Assembly: GCA_017745115.1 (NCBI GenBank)
Contig: JAGIAA010000002.1
Span: forward strand, 135,506-175,057
Direction: 5' to 3'
Origin: Sphingobium sp.
GTDB lineage: Bacteria > Pseudomonadota > Alphaproteobacteria > Sphingomonadales > Sphingomonadaceae
DNA length: 39,552 nucleotides
The notes below the pieces were generated by a model. The model searched no databases. It worked only from the letters and a program-made list of their open reading frames with translations, and was not told the DNA's origin. The position numbers were made by a program, and so were the translations under genes. Position 1 is the first letter of the stretch; the number at the start of each line of letters is the position of its first letter. Shown piece after piece: positions 16,656-24,349 of the stretch.

Positions 16656-16699
16656 GTAGCCCCTTTTTTAGGAATGAGACGTTTCGTCTCGCGGGCTAC
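16656..16699 (-). promoter_or_regulatory. Nested hairpin in the TonB-receptor leader covering the RBS
   Basis: In the transcript, GUAGCCC (complement of 16693-16699) can pair with GGGCUAC (complement of 16656-16662), which contains the Shine-Dalgarno AGGGG and ends 2 bases before the AUG. A perfect inner hairpin, GAGACG-AAA-CGUCUC (16676-16690), lies between the arms. Closing the outer stem would block ribosome loading. This is a fold by eye only. Confidence 0.45.
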
Positions 16700-16754
16700 T
16701 AGGCGCTCATCTGGTCAGACTTGTTTCGTTTTTGCGTCAACGTCCGTTGGCAAT

Positions 16755-16776
16755 TTTCATCTTCATTTCATCTTCA
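16755..16776 (-). promoter_or_regulatory. Perfect 11-bp tandem direct repeat upstream of the TonB receptor
   Basis: TTTCATCTTCA occurs twice in immediate succession (16755-16765 and 16766-16776). The 11-bp period, one helical turn, is the arrangement bound by OmpR/PhoB-family dimers. It lies about 100 bases upstream of the receptor start. A TTGACG box lies between it and the gene on the minus strand, but I see no clear -10. A role as the operator of the neighbouring response regulator is inference. Confidence 0.45.
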
Positions 16777-16808
16777 GCACGGCCTTCGTAACCTGCTTGC
16801 GTGCAGCT

Positions 16809-17990
16809 TCAGGCCGCGAAGATCGCTTTCGGAATATGTGTGATGCGGCAGGCCAGGTCGGCCTCACCCGACGCCACGATGTAGTGGCCGGGTACCGCGC
16901 CTCCGACGTCCCCGTCCGCGATACCGGTCGTGAACACGACATCGCGCACATACATCTGATGCTCGATCGGCCGGGTCAGCTCGGGATTGGCCTCGAGCAC
17001 CGGATGATGGCGGGTGCGCACGACACGCGAGGGATCGCTCCGGTCGAGGATCGAGACATAGGTGCGATAGATACCGACAATTTCCTTGGGCTCGACGCCG
17101 TGCCAGAGCGTCAGCCAGCCCTCGTCGGTCAGGATGGGCGGCGCGCCGCCGCCGATGCGCGCCGTCGCCACTGTGTTGGCGTGGGGGCGGATGCCGGGCT
17201 TGCGCCACGGCTTCCAGTGCAGCGCGTCGGGGGATGTCGCGAGGTTGATCGAAGGACCGGACCGCCAGTCGCTGCCGGGCGGATAAGCGAAATAGAGATC
17301 GCCGAGCGGCCGCGTCTGCGCCCAATATTGCCCGTCGATGCGGCCCTCGAAGATCAGCATGTCCTTGTTCTGGTGATCGAGCACGATGTCCTCGAACCGC
17401 CAGTCGAGGCCGTTGTCCGAGATGTAGAGCGTCGTCGAATGGCGTTCCGGGCTGACCGAACAGGTCGTCATCAGCCAACGTTCTTCGACACGGCTGATAC
17501 GTGCATCCTCGACACCGTAGCATTGCAGATTGTCCACCGGCGCGATGGCCTTGTCGTAATGCACCGTCTCGACCTCCAGCCCGTCGGGCGAGAGCTCGAC
17601 CGGCAACAGCCAGGAGAGCGACGTCAGCGCCATGATGCGCCAGCCGCCGGCACGGAGCAGGAACTTGCGCGGATCGGCCGTGTCGCAAAGATCGAGCGGC
17701 CAGCCATCCAGGACGAACTTGCCGGCGCTCGGATGCGGCTCATCATCGCCCGTGCGCTGATCCTTCGGCACAAACCGGATCGCATGAACTTTGCCGTTCC
17801 GCATGGGCTCGCGCAGCGCCTCGGCCACCCGCACCATCATCAGGAGATTGCCGTTGGGCAAACGTGTCAGTCCCGGATTGAAAGCACCGAGCACATAGGT
17901 TTCGGCATCGAGATGACGCGCCAGCGGCGAACGCGACAAATCGACATCGTCCGGCACGAAAACCAGCCGATCCTGGGGAAAATCGCTCAT
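16809..17990 (-). CDS. GH130-family beta-mannoside phosphorylase/hydrolase-like protein
   Basis: The 393-residue product shows the five-bladed propeller signatures of glycoside hydrolase family 130 in order: FNPGLTRLPNGNLLMMVRV (residues 37-55), GVEDARIS (159-166; Asp162 sits where family members keep the catalytic acid), KDMLIFEGRIDGQY (209-222), IGGGAPPILTDEGWLTLWHG (279-298), then SILDRSDPSRVV and VVFTTG. GH130 enzymes phosphorolyse or hydrolyse beta-mannosides. No signal peptide is seen, so it is cytoplasmic. Its start overlaps the stop of the SDR gene by 4 bases (ATGA), showing an operon; the TonB receptor gene follows 154 bases on. Phosphorylase or hydrolase cannot be decided from what I can see. 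Confidence 0.85.
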   Translation of the reverse strand: MSDFPQDRLVFVPDDVDLSRSPLARHLDAETYVLGAFNPGLTRLPNGNLLMMVRVAEALREPMRNGKVHAIRFVPKDQRTGDDEPHPSAGKFVLDGWPLDLCDTADPRKFLLRAGGWRIMALTSLSWLLPVELSPDGLEVETVHYDKAIAPVDNLQCYGVEDARISRVEERWLMTTCSVSPERHSTTLYISDNGLDWRFEDIVLDHQNKDMLIFEGRIDGQYWAQTRPLGDLYFAYPPGSDWRSGPSINLATSPDALHWKPWRKPGIRPHANTVATARIGGGAPPILTDEGWLTLWHGVEPKEIVGIYRTYVSILDRSDPSRVVRTRHHPVLEANPELTRPIEHQMYVRDVVFTTGIADGDVGGAVPGHYIVASGEADLACRITHIPKAIFAA

Positions 17991-18742
17991 GGATGGCTGA
18001 GCCTCGTCTCGACGCGCATGAGCGAAATCGCCGTGCGCCGAGGCTGCGCGAGCATCGTATATGCCGCGACGGCAATGTCCTCGGCGCGCAGCATGTGGTG
18101 TTGGTTGATCAGCTCAACCTGTTTTTCCGGTGGAAATTCGGGATATTGGAAATCGGCGCCGGTGAAACCGGGCTCGATGAGGCCGACCTTGATGTCCTTC
18201 TCGGCGAGCTCCTTGCGGAGCGACTGCGCAAAACCCTGAATGCCGGCCTTGGCGGCGACGTAGATGGAACTGCCGGCCCCCCGCGAAACCGCCGACATGG
18301 ATCCGATCAGAATGACGTCGCTGCCCGCTGTCATTCGCTGAATGGCGGCATGAGTCGAGAGCAGATAGGCGCTGAAGTCGCTCTCTATCTGGTAGCGCAG
18401 CGTTTTCTCGTCGGCATCCGCGAGCGCATCCGCCGGAATCGCTGCATTGATCACGGCGATGTCGAGGCCGCCAAGATAGCCGTCTGCAGCTTCGAAGAAC
18501 CTCGCCACGCCATCCTGTTCAGCGAGGTCGACAGCGAGACCGTCTCCGGTCCCGACTTCGCCTATTCGGTCGAGCGCATCGGCAAGATGATTTGCGTCGC
18601 GTCCGCAGACGAAGACCTTCACGCCATAACTCGCGAGGAGGACGGCGATCGCCCGACCGATGCCTGTGGTGCCGCCCGTGATGATGGCGCGCCGGCCGGC
18701 AAGATCGGGCTGCTGCGTGTGGGCATCGCGAACATCGTTCAT
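17987..18742 (-). CDS. Short-chain dehydrogenase/reductase (SDR)
   Basis: This 251-residue classical SDR has the cofactor motif TGGTTGIGRA (residues 22-31). The catalytic Ser lies in LIGSMSAVSRG and the YxxxK pair in SSIYVAAKAG. DVILIGS and NAAIPADAL match the usual central strands. The residues after the second strand (VCGRDANHL) suggest a preference for NADP, but this is weak. It oxidises or reduces an alcohol or sugar; substrate unknown. AGAGG lies 6 bases before the ATG. The GH130 gene overlaps its end by 4 bases, so both act in one pathway, probably on a sugar. Confidence 0.88.
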   Translation of the reverse strand: MNDVRDAHTQQPDLAGRRAIITGGTTGIGRAIAVLLASYGVKVFVCGRDANHLADALDRIGEVGTGDGLAVDLAEQDGVARFFEAADGYLGGLDIAVINAAIPADALADADEKTLRYQIESDFSAYLLSTHAAIQRMTAGSDVILIGSMSAVSRGAGSSIYVAAKAGIQGFAQSLRKELAEKDIKVGLIEPGFTGADFQYPEFPPEKQVELINQHHMLRAEDIAVAAYTMLAQPRRTAISLMRVETRLSHP

Positions 18743-18805
18743 GGAGAACCTCTTGCCGAAGGGGGTGCTGATGAAGCGCCACCCCCGGAAAAAGGTTCCG
18801 CCCCC

Positions 18806-18988
18806 TTAGAACACGGAGCCGCCGATGAGGAGAGCGAACGGCGCCACGGCAATCGTGAGCAGCATGCAGACGACAAAGCCCATGCGCCGCGCCCGGATGC
18901 GCATCATACGTTCGCCGTAGCGCGAAGGCTGGGCGGGAACGTAGAATGGTCGTTGTTGGGATCGGAGCACTGCGACCTCCTTGCTCAT
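18806..18988 (-). CDS. Small membrane protein, unknown
   Basis: The 60-residue frame begins MSKEVAVLRSQQRPFYVPAQ. It has a basic stretch (RMMRIRARRMG, about residues 27-37) and then one hydrophobic helix to the end (FVVCMLLTIAVAPFALLIGG). This is the pattern of a single-pass inner-membrane peptide with a cytoplasmic N-terminus. No clear ribosome-binding site is seen; a later start at residue 28 is possible. It lies upstream of the SDR gene on the same strand, with a 63-base gap. I do not recognise it. Confidence 0.45.
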   Translation of the reverse strand: MSKEVAVLRSQQRPFYVPAQPSRYGERMMRIRARRMGFVVCMLLTIAVAPFALLIGGSVF

Positions 18989-19085
18989 GCAAGGCAGACA
19001 ACATGGAACGCAACCCCACCGTTCCCGGGCTGTTCGATCTAGGACTGTAGAAGGGTTGAGCCGTTCAAGAATACGGACGGAGCGA

Positions 19086-19152
19086 CTGTCAGGAAAGAGG
19101 GAGTGTGCTCGAGACGAGCGCCCGCTAGACGCGTCTCCCTCCATCCTGACTG
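19086..19152. repeat. Multi-stem palindromic structure upstream of the GNAT-like gene
   Basis: The outer arms 19086-19103 and 19135-19152 pair at 15 of 18 positions. Inside lie the perfect hairpin GCTCG-AGA-CGAGC (19107-19119) and the 10-bp palindrome AGACGCGTCT (19127-19136). It stands between a minus-strand gene and the plus-strand GNAT-like gene, 94 bases before the latter. It could be an operator, RNA element or small mobile palindrome. Confidence 0.5.
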
Positions 19153-19246
19153 TCGAGGACTTGTCGTCGCCCGGCTGCCGATGAGAAAGCAGCAAGGGCT
19201 GTTTGGTTCCCGGAGCACGCGTCCTATATCGATGCTGGAGGTGCCC

Positions 19247-19525
19247 ATGGCCCAGGATGTACGGCACGATGCCGCGCGAAGCCGCTACGAGCTCGAACGT
19301 GAGGACGGCATCGCCTTCGCCGAATATGAGCGGCGCGACGGCCTCATCATCGCCACCCATACGGTGACGCCCCCAGCCTTGCGCGGCCGCGGCATCGCGA
19401 GCCGGCTCATCAAGGCCATGCTCGGTGATGCGCGCGCGCAGGGACTGAAGGTCCTGCCGCTGTGCAGCTTCGTCGCCGACTATTTCGACCGCCATCCGGA
19501 GGAACAGGACCTTCGCGCGGACTGA
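19247..19525 (+). CDS. GNAT-like N-acetyltransferase, short YjdJ/Acetyltransf_CG type
   Basis: The 92-residue product matches the short acetyltransferase family of about 90 residues. The body is YELEREDGIAFAEYERRDG, and the core is TVTPPALRGRGIASRLIKAM, which contains the acetyl-CoA pyrophosphate loop (RGRGIAS). It ends in the family-typical LPLCSFVADYFDRHPE. The start is the ATG with GGAGGT 5 bases ahead; the frame continues upstream without conserved sequence. It precedes the His-rich secreted protein by 57 bases. The acceptor substrate is unknown. Confidence 0.85.
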   Translation: MAQDVRHDAARSRYELEREDGIAFAEYERRDGLIIATHTVTPPALRGRGIASRLIKAMLGDARAQGLKVLPLCSFVADYFDRHPEEQDLRAD

Positions 19526-19582
19526 GAGAACGATTCGCATTTGGCCTTTCTGGCCGCGCGTGTCTCCGCTAAGGAGGCGGCG

Positions 19583-19918
19583 ATGCGCGCACTCCTGACC
19601 CTGTTCATCGGTCTCCTGATGCTTGGCAGCCTTGCCAATGGCGCCGCAGTGCATGCGATTGAACTGTCGAGCGCCGCCGAAGTCACCGAGACGACCTCGT
19701 GGATGCACAGCGCCGGCGATCATGACGAAGTGCCGGCGGATGCCGACAAGAACTATCCGCATCATCACAACCAGTGCCAGGGCCACGATTTTGCCGCACC
19801 GTTCAAGGACTGCGCCGTGCCCAAGGCCGTCCATGCGCGTGCGAAGCCGGCCTCGTTCGTGGCCAGCGCCCTAATCGCCGGACCGCCCGCGAAACTGCTC
19901 CGCCCGCCCATCGCCTGA
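19583..19918 (+). CDS. His-rich secreted protein next to the metal efflux genes
   Basis: The 111-residue product has a signal peptide (MRALLTLFIGLLMLGSLANG, cleavage probably after VHA). A mature part follows with metal-ligand-like residues: NYPHHHNQCQGHD, a distant MHSAGDHDEV and one further Cys. TAAGGAGG lies 5 bases before the ATG. It is 55 bases upstream of the RND adaptor on the same strand. Small His/Cys-rich periplasmic proteins with a proline-rich end (LLRPPIA) are common next to Czc/Cus-type pumps. A periplasmic metal-binding role is inference. I know no named family for it. Confidence 0.75.
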   Translation: MRALLTLFIGLLMLGSLANGAAVHAIELSSAAEVTETTSWMHSAGDHDEVPADADKNYPHHHNQCQGHDFAAPFKDCAVPKAVHARAKPASFVASALIAGPPAKLLRPPIA

Positions 19919-19973
19919 CGATGCGCCCGGCGCCCAAGCGGCGCCTCGGTCCATTCGTCAGGAGACACATCCC

Positions 19974-21107
19974 ATGTTGCGTACAACCGCGGCGCTTTGT
20001 GCCGCACTCTGCCTGTCCGGCTGCGGATCGTCCGTGGCCGCGCCCGAGTCAGGGCATGAGGAAAGCCTTGCCAAAGATGCGGTCGTGCTGACCGCCGAAC
20101 AGATCGCAGCGGCCGGCATCACGCTGGTGCAGCCCTCCACCGCCGGCGTCGGCGCAGCGATCGAGGCGCCGGCTCTGCTGGAAAGCGATCCCGACGCGAC
20201 CCGCATCGTCGCGGCCAATATCAGCGGGCGCATCGTCGCCCTCACCCGCAATCTCGGCGATCCGGTCTCGCGCGGCGACACCCTCGCGATCATCGAGAGC
20301 CGCGAGGTCGCCGCACTGCAAGGCGATGTCGAGCGTGCCAAGACGCGGCTCGAACTGGCGCGCACCACCCGTGACCGCGACGAGGCCTTATATGCCAAGG
20401 GCTTTCGGCCCCTTCGCGAAGTCGAAATCACTCGCGCCGCTTATGCGGAAGCGGAGGTGGCGCTGCGCGAAGCCCGCCAGCAGGTCTCCGCAACCGGCGC
20501 GCGCGGCGGCGGGCTCAATCGCATCGTCATCACCGCGCCGATCTCGGGCCGCGTCATCGCCCGCAGTGCCGTTCTCGGCCAAGGCTTCAGCGAAGACAGC
20601 GAAGGCGCCGAGCTTTTCCGGGTCGCCAGCCTCGACCGGCTTAACGTGGCGCTATCGGTGTCGGCAGAGGACGCGGCACGAATCAGGGTCGGTGGCATGA
20701 TTGACGTGACGGGTGGCGGGCGGCGGCAGCAGGCGCGCATCCGCTTCATCTCGCCCGTACTCGACGAGCAGACCCGTCTGGTGCGCGTGATCGCCGTGCT
20801 GGACAATCGAACCGGGCTGTGGCGCGCCGGCGAGCCGGTGCAGGCACGGATCCGGATCGCCGCGCCGAGCGGCAGCGCGGGATCGCCGATGATCCCGGTC
20901 ATCGCGGTGCAGGATATCGAGAATCGCCCGGTCGTCTTCGTGCGCACCAAGGACGGCTTCCGGGTGACGCCAGTGACGCTCGGCCAGCGGGACGGTGCGC
21001 TCGTGGCGGTCACGCAGGGCCTCGATGGCGGCGAAACTCTCGCTGCGCAGAACAGCTTCACGCTCAAGGCCGAACTCGGCAAGGGCGAAGCAGGCCACGA
21101 GGACTGA
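19974..21107 (+). CDS. czcB: RND efflux periplasmic adaptor (CzcB type)
   Basis: This 377-residue membrane fusion protein has a lipoprotein signal with lipobox LSGC (Cys17), so it is anchored to the inner membrane. The order is barrel-sandwich half (ISGRIVALTRNLGDPVSRGD), a coiled-coil hairpin (about residues 115-175), the second barrel-sandwich half (ITAPISGRVIARSAVLGQGF), a beta-barrel (LNVALSVSAEDAARIRVG) and a membrane-proximal domain. It links the inner-membrane pump to an outer-membrane channel for periplasmic or cytosolic metal export. The pump gene begins 4 bases after its stop. Confidence 0.9.
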   Translation: MLRTTAALCAALCLSGCGSSVAAPESGHEESLAKDAVVLTAEQIAAAGITLVQPSTAGVGAAIEAPALLESDPDATRIVAANISGRIVALTRNLGDPVSRGDTLAIIESREVAALQGDVERAKTRLELARTTRDRDEALYAKGFRPLREVEITRAAYAEAEVALREARQQVSATGARGGGLNRIVITAPISGRVIARSAVLGQGFSEDSEGAELFRVASLDRLNVALSVSAEDAARIRVGGMIDVTGGGRRQQARIRFISPVLDEQTRLVRVIAVLDNRTGLWRAGEPVQARIRIAAPSGSAGSPMIPVIAVQDIENRPVVFVRTKDGFRVTPVTLGQRDGALVAVTQGLDGGETLAAQNSFTLKAELGKGEAGHED

Positions 21108-21111
21108 GCCG

Positions 21112-24100
21112 ATGATCGCACCCATCGTAAACTGGGCGGTCCACAGGCGCTGGCTCGTCCTGCTGCTGACCGCAATCGCCGCCGTGATCGGCGGCACTGC
21201 CCTCTACCGGCTGCCGATCGACGCGGTGCCGGACATCACCAACAACCAGGTGCAGGTGAACATCAGCGCACCGGCCCTCTCGCCGGAGCTAATCGAGAAA
21301 CAGGTGGCGTTTCCGCTCGAGACCGCGCTCGCCGGCATTCCGGGGCTCGAATATACAAGATCGCTCAGCCGCAACGGCTTTGCGCAGGTCACGGCCGTCT
21401 TCGCGGATTCGACCGACATCTATTTCGCGCGCGCGCAGGTGGCCGAGCGGCTGGCCGGCGTGGGCGACGACCTTCCCGCCGGCGCGCGGCCGGAAATGGG
21501 ACCGATCGCCACCGGCCTCGGCGAGATCTATGCCTGGACGGTGCGGCTCGAGCATCGCAAGGACGACAAGCATCGGCCCGGAGAACCCGGCATCCAGCCC
21601 GACGGCAGCTATCTGACACCCGAGGGCGAGAGGCTCACCAGCGACATCGACAAGGCGACCTATCTCCGCACGGCGCAGGAGTGGATTGTCGCGCCGCTGC
21701 TCAAGAATGTGCCGGGCGTTGCCGGCATCGATTCCATCGGCGGCTATTCCAAGCAATATCTCGTCGTGCCGGACGTGCAGCGGCTTGCAGCCATGCGCAT
21801 CGGCCTGACCGACCTCGCCGAAGCGCTGGAGCGCAACAACACCGCCATCGGCGGCGGCTTCGTGAATCGCAACGGCGAGGGGCTGGCAGTTCGCGCCGAT
21901 GCGCTCGTGCGCAATGCCGGCGAGCTCTCGCGCATCGTCGTCGCGACGCGCGACGGCGTGCCCGTCACATTGGGCCAAGTCGCGACCGTCCAGACCGGGC
22001 AAGCCGTCCGCATGGGGTCGGCGTCGGAGAACGGTACGGAGGTGGTCGTCGGGACCGCAATCATGCGGATCGGCGAGAACAGCCGTACGGTGGCAACGGG
22101 AGTCGCGAACCGGCTCAAGGAGATCAACGCCTCCCTCCCCGCCGATGTCGTCGTGGAGCCGGCGCTGGATCGCACGGCTCTGGTGAATTCGACCATCCGG
22201 ACAGTCGCCAGGAATCTTGGCGAAGGCGCGCTCCTCGTGATCGTCGTGCTGTTCGCGCTGCTTGGCAATTTCCGCGCGGCGCTGATCGCGGCGATGGTCA
22301 TCCCCATCACCATGATGCTGACCGGCTTCGGCATGTTGCGGGTCGGCGTCTCGGCCAATCTCATGAGTCTGGGCGCGCTCGACTTTGGCCTGATCGTCGA
22401 TGGAGCGGTCATCATCGTCGAAAATGCGCTCAGGCGACTGGCGGAACGGCAGCATCACGAAGGACGGCTGCTCGCTGCGAAGGAGCGTCTCCAAACCGTA
22501 GCCTCGGCCGCGCGCGAAATGATCCGTCCGTCCGTCTATGGGCAGGCGATCATCATGCTCGTCTACGTCCCGCTGCTCACGCTGACCGGCGTCGAGGGCA
22601 AGACCTTCGTGCCGATGGCGGTCACCGTCATCATCGCGCTAGCCTTCGCCTTCATTCTCTCGCTGACCTTCGTGCCCGCCGCCATCGCATGTCTGTTGTC
22701 GCGCCCAGTGGCCGAGAAGGAGGGGCGCATCATGACGTGGCTCAAGGCGCGCTATGAGCCCGGCCTCGACAACGCGATGCGTCGCCCTTCGCTCACCATC
22801 GGCGCGGGCGTGGGGGCATTTGCGCTGGCAATTTTCGCTTTCGCCGCGCTGGGCCAGGTTTTCCTGCCGCAGCTCGACGAGGGAGACATCGTCGTCCAGG
22901 CGACGCGCATCCCCGCAACGTCGATCGACCAGAGCCAGGCGATGACCCTGCCGATCGAGCGGGCACTCGCGAAACTGCCCGAGGTGAAGCTCGCCTTCTC
23001 CAAGACCGGCACCGCGGATCTCGGCACTGACCCGATGCCGCCGAATGCGACGGACGTTTACGCGATCCTGAAGCCGCGCAGCGAATGGCCTAAGCCGGGA
23101 TTGGACAAGGCCGAACTGATCGAGCGCATCGAAAAGGAAATCGCCCGCTTCCCGGGCAATGCCTATGAACTCACCCAGCCGATCCAGATGCGCTTCAACG
23201 AACTCATTGCAGGCGTGCGCGGCGACATTGCCGTCAAGGTCTTCGGGGACGACTTCGCCGCGATGAATGCGACGGCGGACCGGATCGCCGCCGTGCTTCG
23301 CCGCACGCCCGGCGCAACCGACGTCAAGGTCGAGCAGACGACAGGTCTGCCGATTCTCGACATCCGCGTGAACCGGGACGCCATGGCACGGCTCGGCGTC
23401 ACAGCGCGGGACGTGCAGGATGTCGTCAGCGCGACGGTCGGGGGACGCGAGGCCGGGAAGATCTACGAGGGCGACCGGCGTTTCCCGGTGGTGATCCGCT
23501 TCGGCGAAGCGCAGCGCGCAGATCTGGCCACCCTCGCGCAGGTGCAGGTACCGACACCAAGCGGTGCCTTCGTGCCGCTTGCCAGCGTCGCCGACATTCG
23601 CGTGGTCGACGGACCCAACCAGATCAGCCGTGAAAATGGCAAACGGCGCGTGGTCGTGCAGGCCAATGTGCGCGGGCGAGACATTGCGGGCGTCGTGGCC
23701 GATGCGAAGGACGCTGTCGCGCGGGCCGTCCGGCTGCCGGCGGGCAGCTATCTGGAATGGGGCGGGCAGTTCGAGAATCTCGCCTCGGCGCGCGAGCGGC
23801 TGCAATATGTCGTCCCAGCCTGCTTCGCGCTGATCCTGTTGCTGCTCTATGGCGCATTGGGATCGGTGAAGGACGCGTCCATCGTGTTCACCGGCGTCCC
23901 GCTCGCGCTCATCGGCGGGGCCTTGGCCCTTTTCCTGCGCGGCATGGACTTCTCCATCTCGGCCGCCGTGGGCTTCATTGCGCTGTCGGGCATCGCGGTG
24001 CTCAACGGCCTCGTCATGGTGTCCTCGATCCAGGACTTGCTCGCCAAGGGCATGGGCCGCGCCGAAGCCGTGCGGACGGGCGCGCTCATGCGCCTGCGTC

Positions 24101-24291
24101 CGGTCGCGATGACGGCGCTGGTGGCCTCACTGGGCTTCTTGCCGATGGCGCTGGCCCGTGGCGCGGGCGCGGAAGTGCAGAAGCCGCTCGCCACGGTCGT
24201 GATCGGCGGTCTCATCTCGGCGACGCTGCTGACGCTGCTGGTGCTGCCGGCGCTTTATGCGCGTTTCGGGCGAGGAGGGCCCAGGCTCTAA
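21112..24291 (+). CDS. czcA: Heavy-metal RND efflux pump (CzcA type)
   Basis: This 1059-residue inner-membrane proton/cation antiporter begins MIAPIVNWAVHRRWLVLLLT. The fourth membrane helix carries LGALDFGLIVDGAVIIVENA. Asp424, Asp430 and Glu437 keep the spacing of CzcA Asp402, Asp408 and Glu415, which defines the heavy-metal (HME) branch and favours Co/Zn/Cd over monovalent Cu/Ag. Two large periplasmic loops and two six-helix bundles are evident. Length fits the family (about 1040-1070). The frame runs upstream into the adaptor gene, but the chosen ATG, 4 bases after it, is the conserved start. No outer-membrane factor (CzcC) and no metal regulator lie next to it. Confidence 0.93.
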   Translation: MIAPIVNWAVHRRWLVLLLTAIAAVIGGTALYRLPIDAVPDITNNQVQVNISAPALSPELIEKQVAFPLETALAGIPGLEYTRSLSRNGFAQVTAVFADSTDIYFARAQVAERLAGVGDDLPAGARPEMGPIATGLGEIYAWTVRLEHRKDDKHRPGEPGIQPDGSYLTPEGERLTSDIDKATYLRTAQEWIVAPLLKNVPGVAGIDSIGGYSKQYLVVPDVQRLAAMRIGLTDLAEALERNNTAIGGGFVNRNGEGLAVRADALVRNAGELSRIVVATRDGVPVTLGQVATVQTGQAVRMGSASENGTEVVVGTAIMRIGENSRTVATGVANRLKEINASLPADVVVEPALDRTALVNSTIRTVARNLGEGALLVIVVLFALLGNFRAALIAAMVIPITMMLTGFGMLRVGVSANLMSLGALDFGLIVDGAVIIVENALRRLAERQHHEGRLLAAKERLQTVASAAREMIRPSVYGQAIIMLVYVPLLTLTGVEGKTFVPMAVTVIIALAFAFILSLTFVPAAIACLLSRPVAEKEGRIMTWLKARYEPGLDNAMRRPSLTIGAGVGAFALAIFAFAALGQVFLPQLDEGDIVVQATRIPATSIDQSQAMTLPIERALAKLPEVKLAFSKTGTADLGTDPMPPNATDVYAILKPRSEWPKPGLDKAELIERIEKEIARFPGNAYELTQPIQMRFNELIAGVRGDIAVKVFGDDFAAMNATADRIAAVLRRTPGATDVKVEQTTGLPILDIRVNRDAMARLGVTARDVQDVVSATVGGREAGKIYEGDRRFPVVIRFGEAQRADLATLAQVQVPTPSGAFVPLASVADIRVVDGPNQISRENGKRRVVVQANVRGRDIAGVVADAKDAVARAVRLPAGSYLEWGGQFENLASARERLQYVVPACFALILLLLYGALGSVKDASIVFTGVPLALIGGALALFLRGMDFSISAAVGFIALSGIAVLNGLVMVSSIQDLLAKGMGRAEAVRTGALMRLRPVAMTALVASLGFLPMALARGAGAEVQKPLATVVIGGLISATLLTLLVLPALYARFGRGGPRL

Positions 24292-24297
24292 AAGAGA

Positions 24298-24324
24298 AAG
24301 GGCGGGACCTGCGGCCCCGCCCTT
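24298..24324. terminator. Bidirectional terminator between czcA and dhaK
   Basis: Arms AAGGGCGGG (24298-24306) and CCCGCCCTT (24316-24324) form a perfect 9-bp stem with a 9-base loop. CTTGTCTCT follows on the plus strand and CTTTTAGAG on the minus strand. It separates the convergent efflux and sugar-kinase operons. Confidence 0.8.
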
Positions 24325-24349
24325 CTTGTCTCTCAAATCGCGCGGACGA

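Noticed and set aside
16497..18239. 580-residue plus-strand frame opposite the GH130 and SDR genes
   Set aside because: It covers two genes with clear family motifs in the other strand and shows none of its own.
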